From a bacterium (GTDB lineage Bacteria > Desulfobacterota > DSWW01): 64,000 bases of DNA. Made by a program: the position numbers and the translations under genes. This document shows positions 1-8,232 of the stretch, piece after piece. How positions within the stretch are numbered: the stretch's first letter is position 1; every line of letters starts with the position of its first letter. The stretch covers positions 62,001 through 126,000 of the forward strand of contig JANQFG010000208.1 in assembly GCA_028277985.1 (NCBI GenBank), given 5' to 3'. The notes beneath the pieces were generated by a model. The model was not told where the DNA came from. It did no database searches and worked only from the letters and a program-made list of their open reading frames with translations.

Positions 1-108
1 GTACATACCTGCCTCGAAGAGCTTCTTTGCCTGTCTGTATTCAGCTGACTGGCACCCAAAGGAAAGGAGCAGCACCAGGACTGCGGCCAGTGGAATCCTT
101 CTCTCCAA
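1..108 (-). CDS. Putative lipoprotein, C-terminus cut by window edge
   Basis: The reading frame is open from a TTG codon at 108 to the window edge. It gives a short basic start (MERR), a hydrophobic core (PLAAVLVLLLSFG) and a cysteine in a good lipobox (LSFGC), followed by a charged helical stretch (YRQAKKLFEAG) like the first helix of a TPR repeat. A GAGGAGG ribosome-binding site lies 5 bases upstream of the TTG, which is why I chose this start over the out-of-frame ATG at 113. Inference: a lipoprotein exported and anchored in the envelope, possibly with TPR repeats. Only 36 codons are visible, so function is unknown. Confidence 0.55.
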   Translation of the reverse strand, partial: MERRIPLAAVLVLLLSFGCQSAEYRQAKKLFEAGMY

Positions 109-197
109 GCCATCCTCCTCATCCGGATCGGTGAACAGAGGTTGCCTTCCGTTTGTTCCTTTGGATGCAAGAAACCCACCCCTGGTTATTCCTAAGG

Positions 198-283
198 TAG
201 GGGTCAGGGCTACACTCTTGACAGAACTGACCGTGGATTTTAGTCCCTAGTGGTTTTTGTCAAGAGTGTAGCCCTGACCCCTA
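198..283. repeat. 26-bp perfect inverted repeat of the GGGGTCAGGGC type
   Basis: Arms 198-223 and 258-283 are perfect inverted complements of 26 bases, each containing GGGGTCAGGGCTACACTC, separated by 34 bases. It lies between the lipoprotein at the left edge and the end of the GST-like gene. Palindromes with GGGGTCAGG cores are common as dispersed REP-like elements in this kind of genome and resemble substrates of REP-associated transposases. It could also act as a transcription terminator, but there is no clear T-run. Confidence 0.7.
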
Positions 284-297
284 TGGGGAGGAGGATG

Positions 298-1485
298 CTA
301 CTTCGGCATGTCCCAGGGGGTGCCGGTCAGCCTGAGCTTCAGGGTGTGAAGAAGCCCCAGAGGCCGTTCCCTCTGCTCCAGGGGCAGGACGAATTCACGG
401 TCAATACCGGACCGGATGGTGCCTTCTTCGAGCAAAGGCTCCAGGCCTCCGAAGGAGTCGAGATACCTGTGCACCTCTTCTTTGGCCCCTTCCTGCAACT
501 CCTGAAAGCATCTCTGCAGTTCCTCCCTGCACCAGACCCGGTAGTGAACCACCGGAAGGGCGGGATACACGACGCCCTGTGTATCGAAATCGAAGCGCCT
601 CTCTCCCGACCTCCACACAAGGGCATTCTTGTGAAGATAGGGCAGATAGGTCCGACAGATGTCTTCGAGCACGGATTTCCAGCCGGGATGAGAGAAGTCG
701 TTCAGGGGACTGCTGAGATCCGTCTCGCTCGCCCTGGCGTTCCAGGTCCTGGCCACCCATTCATAGACCCTGGGTGCAACGTCCCGCATGATGCGGGCCG
801 GCGTGGGATCCAGGCTGAAATGGCGAAACATGGGCCCCATGAACCCGAAATCGACCAGTGTGGGCCTCTCTCCGAGAAGATAGGGGCTGTCCTTCAGTAT
901 GAGCTTCAGGCTCTCGAGGTTCTTCAGGTAGGTCTCTTCGATATGCGGCTCGTTCTCTTTCGTGACCCCATCCTTCTTGAGGAACAGCGTTGTCTGGCGT
1001 GCCGCAGCGATCCTGGACCGGACGGATACAGGAAAGGGAAAGCTCTTGCGATCGAAAATCTCGTTTCCCAGTCTCAGCCCCAGGGGCTTGTGATCGTATT
1101 TCCAGCGGTAGTACATGGCCGGCCGCCACAGCCACTCGTCCGCGTAATCCTCGATCAACCGGGAGAGAAACCTCCTGACCGGCTCGTTCGGCACCACTTC
1201 ACTCTCCGGGTACTCCTTTTCGAACCAGTCGATCATGGGTGTGGAGTCCTTGAGCCACAGACCGTCCGAGGTCTCAACGGCAGGAACCTTCATGATCCCC
1301 GTGTTCTTGTAGAGAACATTCACGAGCCGGCTGGAAGTCAACTCGATGCGCTCGAAGGGGATCTCCTTGTAGCGCATGTACATCTCTACCTTTCCGCTGT
1401 AATACGAGACGTCATACAGGTAGAGTCGATAAGGTTCGTGCTTCTGCCGGCTGCGCGGTTCTTCCACTTTCCACCAACCCTCCAC
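298..1485 (-). CDS. Long glutathione S-transferase-like protein (paralog 1)
   Basis: About 395 residues. The N-terminal part (roughly 19-100) reads as the thioredoxin-fold domain of glutathione S-transferases (YRLYLYDVSYYSGKVEMYMR, then a conserved cis-Pro stretch KVPAVET and DSTPMIDWF). A helical C-terminal GST domain follows (about 105-260, with YLLGERPTLVDFGFMGPM). The remaining ~130 residues match no family I recognise. Usual GSTs have about 210 residues. Two further paralogs in the window share the WRPAMYYRW-like motif. Substrate is unknown; glutathione or another thiol is possible. The start is a GTG 4 bases after the preceding stop, suggesting coupling; an internal GTG at 1467 has a better GGAGG site and may be the true start. 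Confidence 0.8.
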   Translation of the reverse strand: MEGWWKVEEPRSRQKHEPYRLYLYDVSYYSGKVEMYMRYKEIPFERIELTSSRLVNVLYKNTGIMKVPAVETSDGLWLKDSTPMIDWFEKEYPESEVVPNEPVRRFLSRLIEDYADEWLWRPAMYYRWKYDHKPLGLRLGNEIFDRKSFPFPVSVRSRIAAARQTTLFLKKDGVTKENEPHIEETYLKNLESLKLILKDSPYLLGERPTLVDFGFMGPMFRHFSLDPTPARIMRDVAPRVYEWVARTWNARASETDLSSPLNDFSHPGWKSVLEDICRTYLPYLHKNALVWRSGERRFDFDTQGVVYPALPVVHYRVWCREELQRCFQELQEGAKEEVHRYLDSFGGLEPLLEEGTIRSGIDREFVLPLEQRERPLGLLHTLKLRLTGTPWDMPK

Positions 1486-1489
1486 AAAC

Positions 1490-2419
1490 TCAGTGGTAGT
1501 GCCTGCCCGGAATGAGCCACTGGCCGACGAGACCGGCTGCCCGGTATCCGGAGATCTCTGCCATCTCCCGGCTCAACATCACTTGAAGGAAGACGATGTC
1601 GGACGGGTATTCCAGAAACGCCACGACGTGGAAATCCCCCCTGCCGGAAGGCTCGATGGAGGCCTCGACTCGCCCTGACCATATCATGCGGCAACCATAG
1701 CTCTCCACGAGGGGGAGCACAGCCTCGGCGTAGAGCCCATAGGCCTCGGCTCCGGTCATGCCCTCCCCAAGCTCCTCGGTCCATTGCTTGAAGCGAAGTA
1801 GATTGACCATCACGACAGGAACGTCATTCGGCCTTTGCAGTAGGTTGTACAGACCTTGGGGGCTCGGATAGACGCCCAATTCGGCCGGGGCTGGACACTC
1901 AGGAACGGGATCCTCTGCTTGGGCTGTATGCAGGAAGGCACCTGCACTTCCCCTCGCACCCGACAACACATCGTCCGGGACCTCATCGTCGGTGAACCCC
2001 GGGATGAGCCACTGGCATTCCAGCCCGGCCTGTCGATAAGCTTCGTTCTCGGTGACCCGCGGGTCGTCCATGACTTCCCGAAAGGCTCGAAGAGACGGAT
2101 ACTCGATCGAGACGAGTTCGTGGAACTCGCCCTCGCTCTCCCCGATCACCAGGGGCCCGGTGCTTCCCGTCCAGACGAGACGCCCGCCAGCCTCCTCTAC
2201 GACCCCTAGCAGGGACTCACTGTAGCGCAAGAACGCCTCGCGACCGGACAGGGCCTCCTCGAGCCCTTCCGCTTGCTCATTGAACCTCAGCATCCGGGTC
2301 ATCACCAGCGGTGTTTCATCGTCTGCCGCCTGGATTAGAGGATCCGAGCCCCCGCAGCCGAAAGCCGACAGCAAGAACAAGGTCAAGAAGACGGCTCCCC
2401 AAGCATTCGCACGACTCAT
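1490..2419 (-). CDS. Lipoprotein with tandem DUF1330/NIPSNAP-like domains
   Basis: 309 residues. The N-terminus is a lipoprotein signal (hydrophobic VFLTLFLLSAFGC, cysteine at about 22). Two repeats follow, each about 100 residues: both begin VM.(R/N)(M/L)LRF, contain an (EA)(F/Y).(R/L)Y segment, a G.R(L/M)(V/I)W(T/S)G strand, a YPS segment and end with QWLIPG. This is the layout of a dimeric alpha/beta-barrel of the DUF1330/NIPSNAP type, here fused so one chain could form the pseudo-dimer. It sits directly upstream of the GST-like gene (4-base gap), so the two are probably one transcript. Function unknown; envelope-located by the signal. Confidence 0.65.
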   Translation of the reverse strand: MSRANAWGAVFLTLFLLSAFGCGGSDPLIQAADDETPLVMTRMLRFNEQAEGLEEALSGREAFLRYSESLLGVVEEAGGRLVWTGSTGPLVIGESEGEFHELVSIEYPSLRAFREVMDDPRVTENEAYRQAGLECQWLIPGFTDDEVPDDVLSGARGSAGAFLHTAQAEDPVPECPAPAELGVYPSPQGLYNLLQRPNDVPVVMVNLLRFKQWTEELGEGMTGAEAYGLYAEAVLPLVESYGCRMIWSGRVEASIEPSGRGDFHVVAFLEYPSDIVFLQVMLSREMAEISGYRAAGLVGQWLIPGRHYH

Positions 2420-2451
2420 TTTGTCGCTCCTCGCTCGACATCTGTTCCGAG

Positions 2452-2476
2452 GAAAAAGGTTCCTGACACCTTTTTC
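2452..2476. repeat. Short palindrome of the AAAAAGGTTCCTGACACC type
   Basis: Perfect 9-base arms (GAAAAAGGT and ACCTTTTTC) flank TCCTGAC. It lies between divergent genes. The sequence resembles widespread AAAAAGGTnnC(A/T)GACACCTTTTT REP-like palindromes. A 5-base T-run in the right arm would also allow weak termination. Confidence 0.6.
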
Positions 2477-2550
2477 ACCGGTACGTTCCTATGCTAGCAG
2501 ATCCGTCACGAATCATCGATCCGAGAGAAAGGATTTGCTAGAATCCCTCC

Positions 2551-4089
2551 ATGGCCCATCTCTCGTTGACAGCCAAGGCTCTTCTGCTGGGGCTCTTGAT
2601 CGCTCAGACCCTGTCCACCGCCCAGGTGTATGTCTCCAATCTCGAGTATTTCGATTTCCTGACCGCCGTCCGGGAAACAGGCTACCTCGCGGTCCCGAAT
2701 GAGGTTGTATCCTCATCCCTCAAAAACTTCTCCCCAGCCTTCTTCGGGGGCCTGTTCTTCACGTTCACAGCCGGCGCAAGCCTTGTCCTCATCTCCATCG
2801 GTCTGGCTTGGGCATGGGACCGGCTGTTCTCGAGAAACAGAGCCGTCCTCTTGCTGCTCTCCTTTCTACTGGTCCTCTGTCTTGCGGCCGCCAACATCCA
2901 AGGTTTCTCACCGCTCATCACCGGCTATCTGCTGATCCTCCCTTTTGTGGTGTTTCGCTTCACCCTGAAGGGGCTTGCCGAAGCGCCGAGGAATCGGAAC
3001 TACGTGAATGTCATCTACCCTTTTGCCGTCATTCTGGCACCTGTTCTGATTCTCATCGCATGGAAGCCCGGCATCGTGAGCAAGGATCGTTTCCTGGACA
3101 TCCGTGACCACCTGCTCCTTTCCAATGCAATCGGCCGGAAGGTGAACGCCTTCTACTATGAGAACAGCCTGTATTCCACCCGGGTCTTCGAATCCCCCCG
3201 GCAGCAAGTGATCAGGGCCTGTCGCCTGACGGACGTATCCGACCCGTCTCTGAAGACACGGGTGACCCGGGCCCTGCTTTCCCAGGATTACCTTCCCCTG
3301 CGGAACGAAGCGCGCCCTGATCTGCGCATAACGCCCTCGGGAGAGGACGTTGCCCTCTACCATCAGGGACGGTTGGTTCTGAAGCCCACCACAAAGGAAT
3401 TCTTGCACAATCCCCGTGGCACCCTGAGACAATACGAAGCACGAACGGCCAGGCATTCGTTTCTTCTCGCCTTCACCATGTTTTCCATCGTCTTTCTCGC
3501 GGTGCTCCTCCTCATCGGATTCAGCTACGTCCCCTGCTATCTCCTGTCAGGACTCTTCTGGAAAGACACGCCCAGAGCGATCAAGGCCGGCATTCTCTGG
3601 TCTCTGGCATTTCTCGCTCTCGTCTTCACTTTCCAGTTCTCGGGTGCCATCGACCTGAGCGATCCCACGAACCTCTCGAAAGCCATGAAATCCGATGCGT
3701 CTCGCTCGCGGACCAGGGCTCTGAAGCACATGCTTCGCAACCAAATCGACATTTCCGGGTTCCCGGCCTACAGAGAAATGCTGGCAAGCCCCCACGTCGC
3801 AGAACGATACTGGCTGGCAAAGACGCTGGGTGGGAGCCGCACAAACGATACCCATGAGGCCCTGCATCATCTCCTCGGGGACACCCGGTTCAACGTCGTC
3901 TGTATGGCTCTGGAATCGCTTGGGCGAAGGGGGAACAGGACGGATATCCCGTTTGTCCTCGACAAGATCAACACTTCCGACAACTGGTATGAGCAGTGGT
4001 ACGCCTACCGGGCTCTCAAGCGACTCGGGTGGCGGCAAACGGAACCTCAGCGGAAGGAGCGGCCTGCGTCCTTGCCTCCCCGTCAATGA
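2551..4089 (+). CDS. Multi-pass membrane protein with C-terminal HEAT-like repeats
   Basis: 512 residues. Hydrophobic segments at about 8-25, 65-90, 100-118, 122-135, 155-170, 310-335 and 350-375 suggest seven or so membrane spans, with a soluble loop of about 140 residues in the middle (170-310). The last 120 residues are helical and read like HEAT repeats (AERYWLAKTLGGSRTNDTHE, then ALHHLLGDTRFNVVCMALES). I do not recognise a named family. No strong ribosome-binding site precedes the ATG. It is divergent from the lipoprotein gene at 1490-2419 and convergent with the beta-propeller gene (13 bases apart), so it is probably monocistronic. Confidence 0.7.
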   Translation: MAHLSLTAKALLLGLLIAQTLSTAQVYVSNLEYFDFLTAVRETGYLAVPNEVVSSSLKNFSPAFFGGLFFTFTAGASLVLISIGLAWAWDRLFSRNRAVLLLLSFLLVLCLAAANIQGFSPLITGYLLILPFVVFRFTLKGLAEAPRNRNYVNVIYPFAVILAPVLILIAWKPGIVSKDRFLDIRDHLLLSNAIGRKVNAFYYENSLYSTRVFESPRQQVIRACRLTDVSDPSLKTRVTRALLSQDYLPLRNEARPDLRITPSGEDVALYHQGRLVLKPTTKEFLHNPRGTLRQYEARTARHSFLLAFTMFSIVFLAVLLLIGFSYVPCYLLSGLFWKDTPRAIKAGILWSLAFLALVFTFQFSGAIDLSDPTNLSKAMKSDASRSRTRALKHMLRNQIDISGFPAYREMLASPHVAERYWLAKTLGGSRTNDTHEALHHLLGDTRFNVVCMALESLGRRGNRTDIPFVLDKINTSDNWYEQWYAYRALKRLGWRQTEPQRKERPASLPPRQ

Positions 4090-4101
4090 ACAAGTCTTTC
4101 C

Positions 4102-6057
4102 TCAGTTCGCAAAGAAATCGCACGCCGTTTGCAGGTGGCCTGCGGCAACGTCCAGGGTCGCGGGCGCGAGGGCCGTCTCTGCGAGCGAGAGATACCCCTC
4201 CAGCATGGTCCAGTCCGCGGCCTGAAGGTCGCCGTCGCTGATCGCCTGTGTCGAAGACCTTCTGCTCTGATCGATCAAGGCCTGGATCTGCCGGATGTCG
4301 GCCTCTGCTGAAGCCGGACAGGCGATCCGGTTGTCGAACGCGTTCAGAGCACGCGCGGATGCCGCACACGCAGCATCCCGGATCAGCAGGTCGAGCCTTC
4401 TGGCTGCGTACTTGCCTACACCTCCTGTGACGGGATAGGTGAAGGTGGATCCGAACAGTGCCCATGACGCCGCCCTTCTCACCGGGGAATGCCCCAGATA
4501 CACGGCCCCGTCCGGCCCAACGCTCACTGCAGACACCGTCTCTTCCAGACCGTCGGCAAAGTAGCGGACCTGCCCTGTCTCCCGATCCAGCATGCCGACC
4601 CCGAGCGCGAGGGGCAGAGCGGTCGTGCCGATCACCGACCCGGCACCGGATTGCACGACAACCCCGTTCGCCCCGACGGTTGCTAGATTCAGGTTGAAGA
4701 GTTCCTGGCCAAAGCCGGGATCGTAGCCGGCGGTCACGGAACGCCACACCTCGGTGGCCGTGCTGCCCTCGTCGCGGACCTTCACGACCACCTGTTGGTT
4801 GGAGGCATAGATTTCGTTCTTATCCGAGGCGACGGCCACTGACCCGTAGATTTGGGTTCCTACGAGAGTCTCCCAGATCTTGTTTCCATTGGAAGCGTCC
4901 ACAGCGATGAGGCCGCCCAGGTTGTCTCCCAAGTAGACCCTCGTACCGTCCGCGCTGAGGGCGGGCGAGGAGGCGGAGCCCCCTACGAAGTTCGTATGAT
5001 ACACCTCCTGAACCGTGTAAGGAGGCCCGCCCGCCGTGACCAACTCCAGGCAGTACAGGGCGCCCAGTTCAGAGACTCCGTCAGCGCTGCCGTCCTCGCC
5101 ATCCGGTGCGGTGGCGGCCACGTACATGCGTCCCGTGTGTGTGTCGATGGAGAAGTAGTTCGCTACCTTCGCATTGAATCCGAGCAACACGTCGCTGAGG
5201 ACGGCAAAAGGAGCCGCGTCTGCAGGGATAGCGCCCATGAGCGGCCGGAGAGCTTCGTTTGCACCTTCCACGATGCTTTCCGGCAAACTCGTCGGCGGCC
5301 TGGCAGGAGAAGGGGCCCCGGGAACCACGAAGGGGGCCCCGAGCAACTGCGCGCCTGACGAACGGTCCAGGACGATCACATTTCCGTCCCCCATCACGCC
5401 GACCAGGGCGTCCGCCTGTACATGAAGGTTCAGGCCGAAGCAGTGGTAACTGTTGACATCGTCACCGGGGACGATCGGCGGAGCCGGCAGTCCGGTGGGC
5501 ACGTCCCACAAGATGGACCCGTCGGGCCGAATCGCCAGGGCCCTGTCATACACGGCCAGGTAGATCGCCTGCTCGCCGGGATTGGATGGATCGTCCAGAA
5601 CCAGCGGTGCTCCGCCTCCGTAAGGAGACGTTCCGGTGACGGTCCACCGACGGGCGCCGGTCGCCGGGTCCAGGGAGACCAATATCACAGGCTCCCCCGG
5701 CAAGAGGGGGCTGAAATAGAGATTGCCGTCCCGGTCGAAGACCGGCCCCTCGGCAATAAAGAAGAAGGGTTCGACCGACCACTCGAATTCCAGAACCGGG
5801 GCCAGTGCGATCGTCACTTCGTCGCTGTTGTGTGTGTCCGCGTGAAGCCCGCGGAAATACTCGGCCGGAAGCCCCAGCACCACCGCGTCGCTCGGCACGG
5901 CACGGCATCCCTCCGGCACCCAGGTTGTCTTGGCAGGCGGCGGATAGGTCAGAGGTGTGGGGGTGCAGCCCAGGAGAAGAGAAAGCCCAACCGTCAGAAA
6001 GAGAACCCATACGACTCTGAGAATGTTATTGCATGCCATCTCTCGCTTTCGTGTCAT
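4102..6057 (-). CDS. PQQ-type beta-propeller lipoprotein
   Basis: 651 residues. The lipoprotein signal ends LSLLLGC (Cys about 31) and is followed by a Pro-rich linker. The main part (about 75-540) has repeats typical of PQQ-like/WD40-like propellers: SLDPATGARRWTVTG, AIRPDGSILWDVPTG, DGTRVYLGDNLGGLIAVDAS then NGNKIWETLVG. It therefore probably folds as a beta-propeller that binds a ligand or partner at the cell envelope; no catalytic residues are evident, so a dehydrogenase role is not claimed. The last 100 residues are helical. An AGGAG site 7 bases before ATG 6057 supports this start. No co-directional neighbour is close enough to be certain of an operon with the sulfatase upstream. Confidence 0.75.
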   Translation of the reverse strand: MTRKREMACNNILRVVWVLFLTVGLSLLLGCTPTPLTYPPPAKTTWVPEGCRAVPSDAVVLGLPAEYFRGLHADTHNSDEVTIALAPVLEFEWSVEPFFFIAEGPVFDRDGNLYFSPLLPGEPVILVSLDPATGARRWTVTGTSPYGGGAPLVLDDPSNPGEQAIYLAVYDRALAIRPDGSILWDVPTGLPAPPIVPGDDVNSYHCFGLNLHVQADALVGVMGDGNVIVLDRSSGAQLLGAPFVVPGAPSPARPPTSLPESIVEGANEALRPLMGAIPADAAPFAVLSDVLLGFNAKVANYFSIDTHTGRMYVAATAPDGEDGSADGVSELGALYCLELVTAGGPPYTVQEVYHTNFVGGSASSPALSADGTRVYLGDNLGGLIAVDASNGNKIWETLVGTQIYGSVAVASDKNEIYASNQQVVVKVRDEGSTATEVWRSVTAGYDPGFGQELFNLNLATVGANGVVVQSGAGSVIGTTALPLALGVGMLDRETGQVRYFADGLEETVSAVSVGPDGAVYLGHSPVRRAASWALFGSTFTYPVTGGVGKYAARRLDLLIRDAACAASARALNAFDNRIACPASAEADIRQIQALIDQSRRSSTQAISDGDLQAADWTMLEGYLSLAETALAPATLDVAAGHLQTACDFFAN

Positions 6058-6203
6058 TCGAAACTCCTCCGTTTGCTGAAAAAAGATGGTCTCTCGGTCT
6101 TTCAGGATACACCCACAAGGGCTCGGGAAGCACCTGTAGGTTTCTTGAGTAAGGAGATCCGGCGCGAGGGAGGCCCGGATCCAGGGGAATCGAGGGGCCC
6201 GAG

Positions 6204-6234
6204 GCGCGTGAGAGCCGAAGGGCCTCCCACGCGC
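6204..6234 (-). terminator. Candidate hairpin after sulfatase 1
   Basis: GCGCGTG (6204-6210) pairs with CACGCGC (6228-6234), 10 bases after the stop of the sulfatase gene on the minus strand. A second pair, GGGAGGCCC at 6168-6176 with GGGCCTCCC at 6220-6228, overlaps it. No T-run follows, so it may be a Rho-dependent pause or an RNA-stabilising hairpin rather than a classic terminator. Confidence 0.35.
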
Positions 6235-6244
6235 TTACGGGTCA

Positions 6245-8011
6245 TCAGTTCGGCCAGTAGATGTATTCATCCTCCGGGAGGAGCGGCTCTTCGTCGGTCT
6301 TGTCGATCGTAACGTAGTCCTCCAGAACATACGGCCATATAGGCTCCACCTGTTCCGCGTTGTGGGCATCGAGAAGTAACTGCAGTTCGGCAACCTTTGC
6401 GGGCAAGGAATCCGCTGCATTTGTCTGTTCCGTCGGGTCGGTCGTCAGGTTGTACAACCACACCTTGTCCGGGATATCCGCAACGCTCATCTTCCACCAG
6501 TCTCCGGAGGTGCCATCCTTTGCAAGCACGACCTGGTAGTGCCCGGATCGCCAGAAGAGGGTTTCGTGTGGGTCGCCGGTATCCGCTCCAGTGACGTAGG
6601 GGACGAGATCCACCCCATCGATGGTACGATCGCCCGGTAAGGCAGCACCGGCGGCAGCAGCCGCGGTAGCGAAGATATCAAAGTGGCTTACGGGCTTGTC
6701 GTAGGTTGTGCCGGCACCGATGGTTCCCGGCCACGACATGAAATACGGAACGTGTATACCGCCTTCGAAGAAGGTGGTCTTCCAGCCACGATAGGGATGA
6801 TTGATATCCGGCAAGCCGACGTAAGGCGCACCTCCGTTGTCGCTGGTAAAGATGACCAGTGTATTGTCAATGAGACCGTTTGCTGCCAGCGCATCCATGA
6901 CTCGCCCCACGCTCCTGTCCAGGGCGCGAATCATGGCCGCATAGACTCGCAAGCGGTGATCTCCGATGTGGGACAAGGCGTCGTAGTCCTCTCTCTTGGC
7001 CTGCAGCGGGTTATGAATTCCCCAGTGAGAGAGGTACAAGAAGAAGGGCCTGTTCCGGTTCGCCTCGATCACCTTCACGGCTTCGTCGGTATAGTAGTCG
7101 GTCAGATACCCGCGTGGCTCGAACTCCGGGCCGCCGTTGAATTGTGCCCCGTACCATGACGACACCCACATCATCCAATCGATGGGGCTGAAGTCCAGCA
7201 GCTTGGCATTGACAACATCAGGTGAGTCCTCCGGCAGATAGAGGGTGCCCGATAAGTAGAGACTCTCATCGAACCCTTGGAATTCCGGCCGGCTTTCCCC
7301 CGTTCCCCCGAGATGCCACTTCCCGATGTGGACGGTATGATACCCCGCCCCCTTCAGAGTCTCGGCAAGGGTGATTTCCGAGGGGGGCATGCCGAGTTCC
7401 TCCAGCTCAGGCAGCGTATCGGCAAGATCCATGTCGATGAGGAGAGGGTATGGATCCGTACTGCACCCCCGGTCCATCAAGTCAAAAAGCGTATAGCCGA
7501 TTTTGAAAATAGGCGTGAATTCGAAGCCGAATCGGGTGGAGTACCTGCCCGTCACCAGTGCCGCCCTGGAGGGGGCGCACGTCGCGTTGGCCGCATAGCC
7601 GTTTGTAAAAACAACGCCCTGCTCTGCCAGGGAATCGATCTCGGGCGTCGGGATGGTCGCAGTTGTCTCACCATTGTAGAGCGAGATGTCGTTGAAGCCC
7701 ATGTCGTCTGCAAGGATGACGATGATGTTCGGTGGGGGATCTACCGGCGGATCCTCAGGACCTTGACTCCATGACACCTCCTGATTGGGTCCGACAGGGT
7801 GGTCGGCTGCATTCTTGATCGGCATCAGTGTCATGATCAGGTCAAGGAAGCATGCAGTCACGGGATCACAGTCGTGCTGGCCGGCTCTTTCGTTCACATC
7901 CTGACGGTCCGCGGTCCAGGCGACAAGAGCAAACAAGAGTAGAGGCAGCAGCAGAGCGAGAAAGCGGAAAAACAGTGGATATCGTTCCTGCCGTGTCCGT
8001 TGCATTCCCAT
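6245..8011 (-). CDS. Type I sulfatase, exported (paralog 1)
   Basis: 588 residues, sulfatase family (alkaline-phosphatase superfamily). An N-terminal hydrophobic segment (about 13-33) suggests a signal peptide or anchor. Visible hallmarks are the metal-binding start NIIVILADDMGFND, the maturation motif CAPSRAALVTGRY, in which the Cys of C-x-P-S-R is converted to formylglycine, HIGKWHLGG, and FTSDNGGAPY. It should hydrolyse a sulfate ester outside the cytoplasm; the substrate cannot be read from sequence. An anaerobe would need a radical-SAM maturase, which is not in the window. Starts at 8011 and 8005 are both possible; the GGGGGG site is better spaced from 8005. A TetR-type palindrome lies upstream. 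It is paralogous to the sulfatase at 21409-23127. Confidence 0.9.
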   Translation of the reverse strand: MGMQRTRQERYPLFFRFLALLLPLLLFALVAWTADRQDVNERAGQHDCDPVTACFLDLIMTLMPIKNAADHPVGPNQEVSWSQGPEDPPVDPPPNIIVILADDMGFNDISLYNGETTATIPTPEIDSLAEQGVVFTNGYAANATCAPSRAALVTGRYSTRFGFEFTPIFKIGYTLFDLMDRGCSTDPYPLLIDMDLADTLPELEELGMPPSEITLAETLKGAGYHTVHIGKWHLGGTGESRPEFQGFDESLYLSGTLYLPEDSPDVVNAKLLDFSPIDWMMWVSSWYGAQFNGGPEFEPRGYLTDYYTDEAVKVIEANRNRPFFLYLSHWGIHNPLQAKREDYDALSHIGDHRLRVYAAMIRALDRSVGRVMDALAANGLIDNTLVIFTSDNGGAPYVGLPDINHPYRGWKTTFFEGGIHVPYFMSWPGTIGAGTTYDKPVSHFDIFATAAAAAGAALPGDRTIDGVDLVPYVTGADTGDPHETLFWRSGHYQVVLAKDGTSGDWWKMSVADIPDKVWLYNLTTDPTEQTNAADSLPAKVAELQLLLDAHNAEQVEPIWPYVLEDYVTIDKTDEEPLLPEDEYIYWPN

Positions 8012-8096
8012 GTTCCCCCCTTTGAGAGATTACCGCGGGTCGACTTCGAGGAGCACTTTCTCATCCAAGAAATTGTAAACAACGCGGTCCGTCCCT

Positions 8097-8136
8097 GTCA
8101 AGAAGTTTTTTACGATCGTAAAAGTCCCTTTGACAA
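8097..8136. promoter_or_regulatory. Perfect 16-bp operator between two outward -35 boxes
   Basis: TTTTACGATCGTAAAA at 8109-8124 is a perfect palindrome. On each side, 14 bases from its centre edge, lie outward-facing -35 boxes: TTGACA on the plus strand (8131-8136) toward the DUF169 gene and TTGACA on the minus strand (8102-8097) toward sulfatase 1. The minus -10 would be TTTACA at 8079-8074; the plus -10 is weak. The palindrome belongs to the TTNNNCGATCGNNNAA set found at seven loci in this window, so a TetR-family repressor is a reasonable ligand (inference). Confidence 0.7.
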
Positions 8137-8232
8137 CCGCCCGGACCTGTGCCACTCTTTCCGAGGCGGTCCAATCGTCTCACACAGGCCGCTCCGAGGT
8201 ATCGAAAATCAAACCAATCAAGGAGTTGCGCC

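Noticed and set aside
250-1515. Plus-strand open frame of 421 codons over GST-like gene 1
   Set aside because: The minus-strand frame has clear GST features; this is its antisense shadow.
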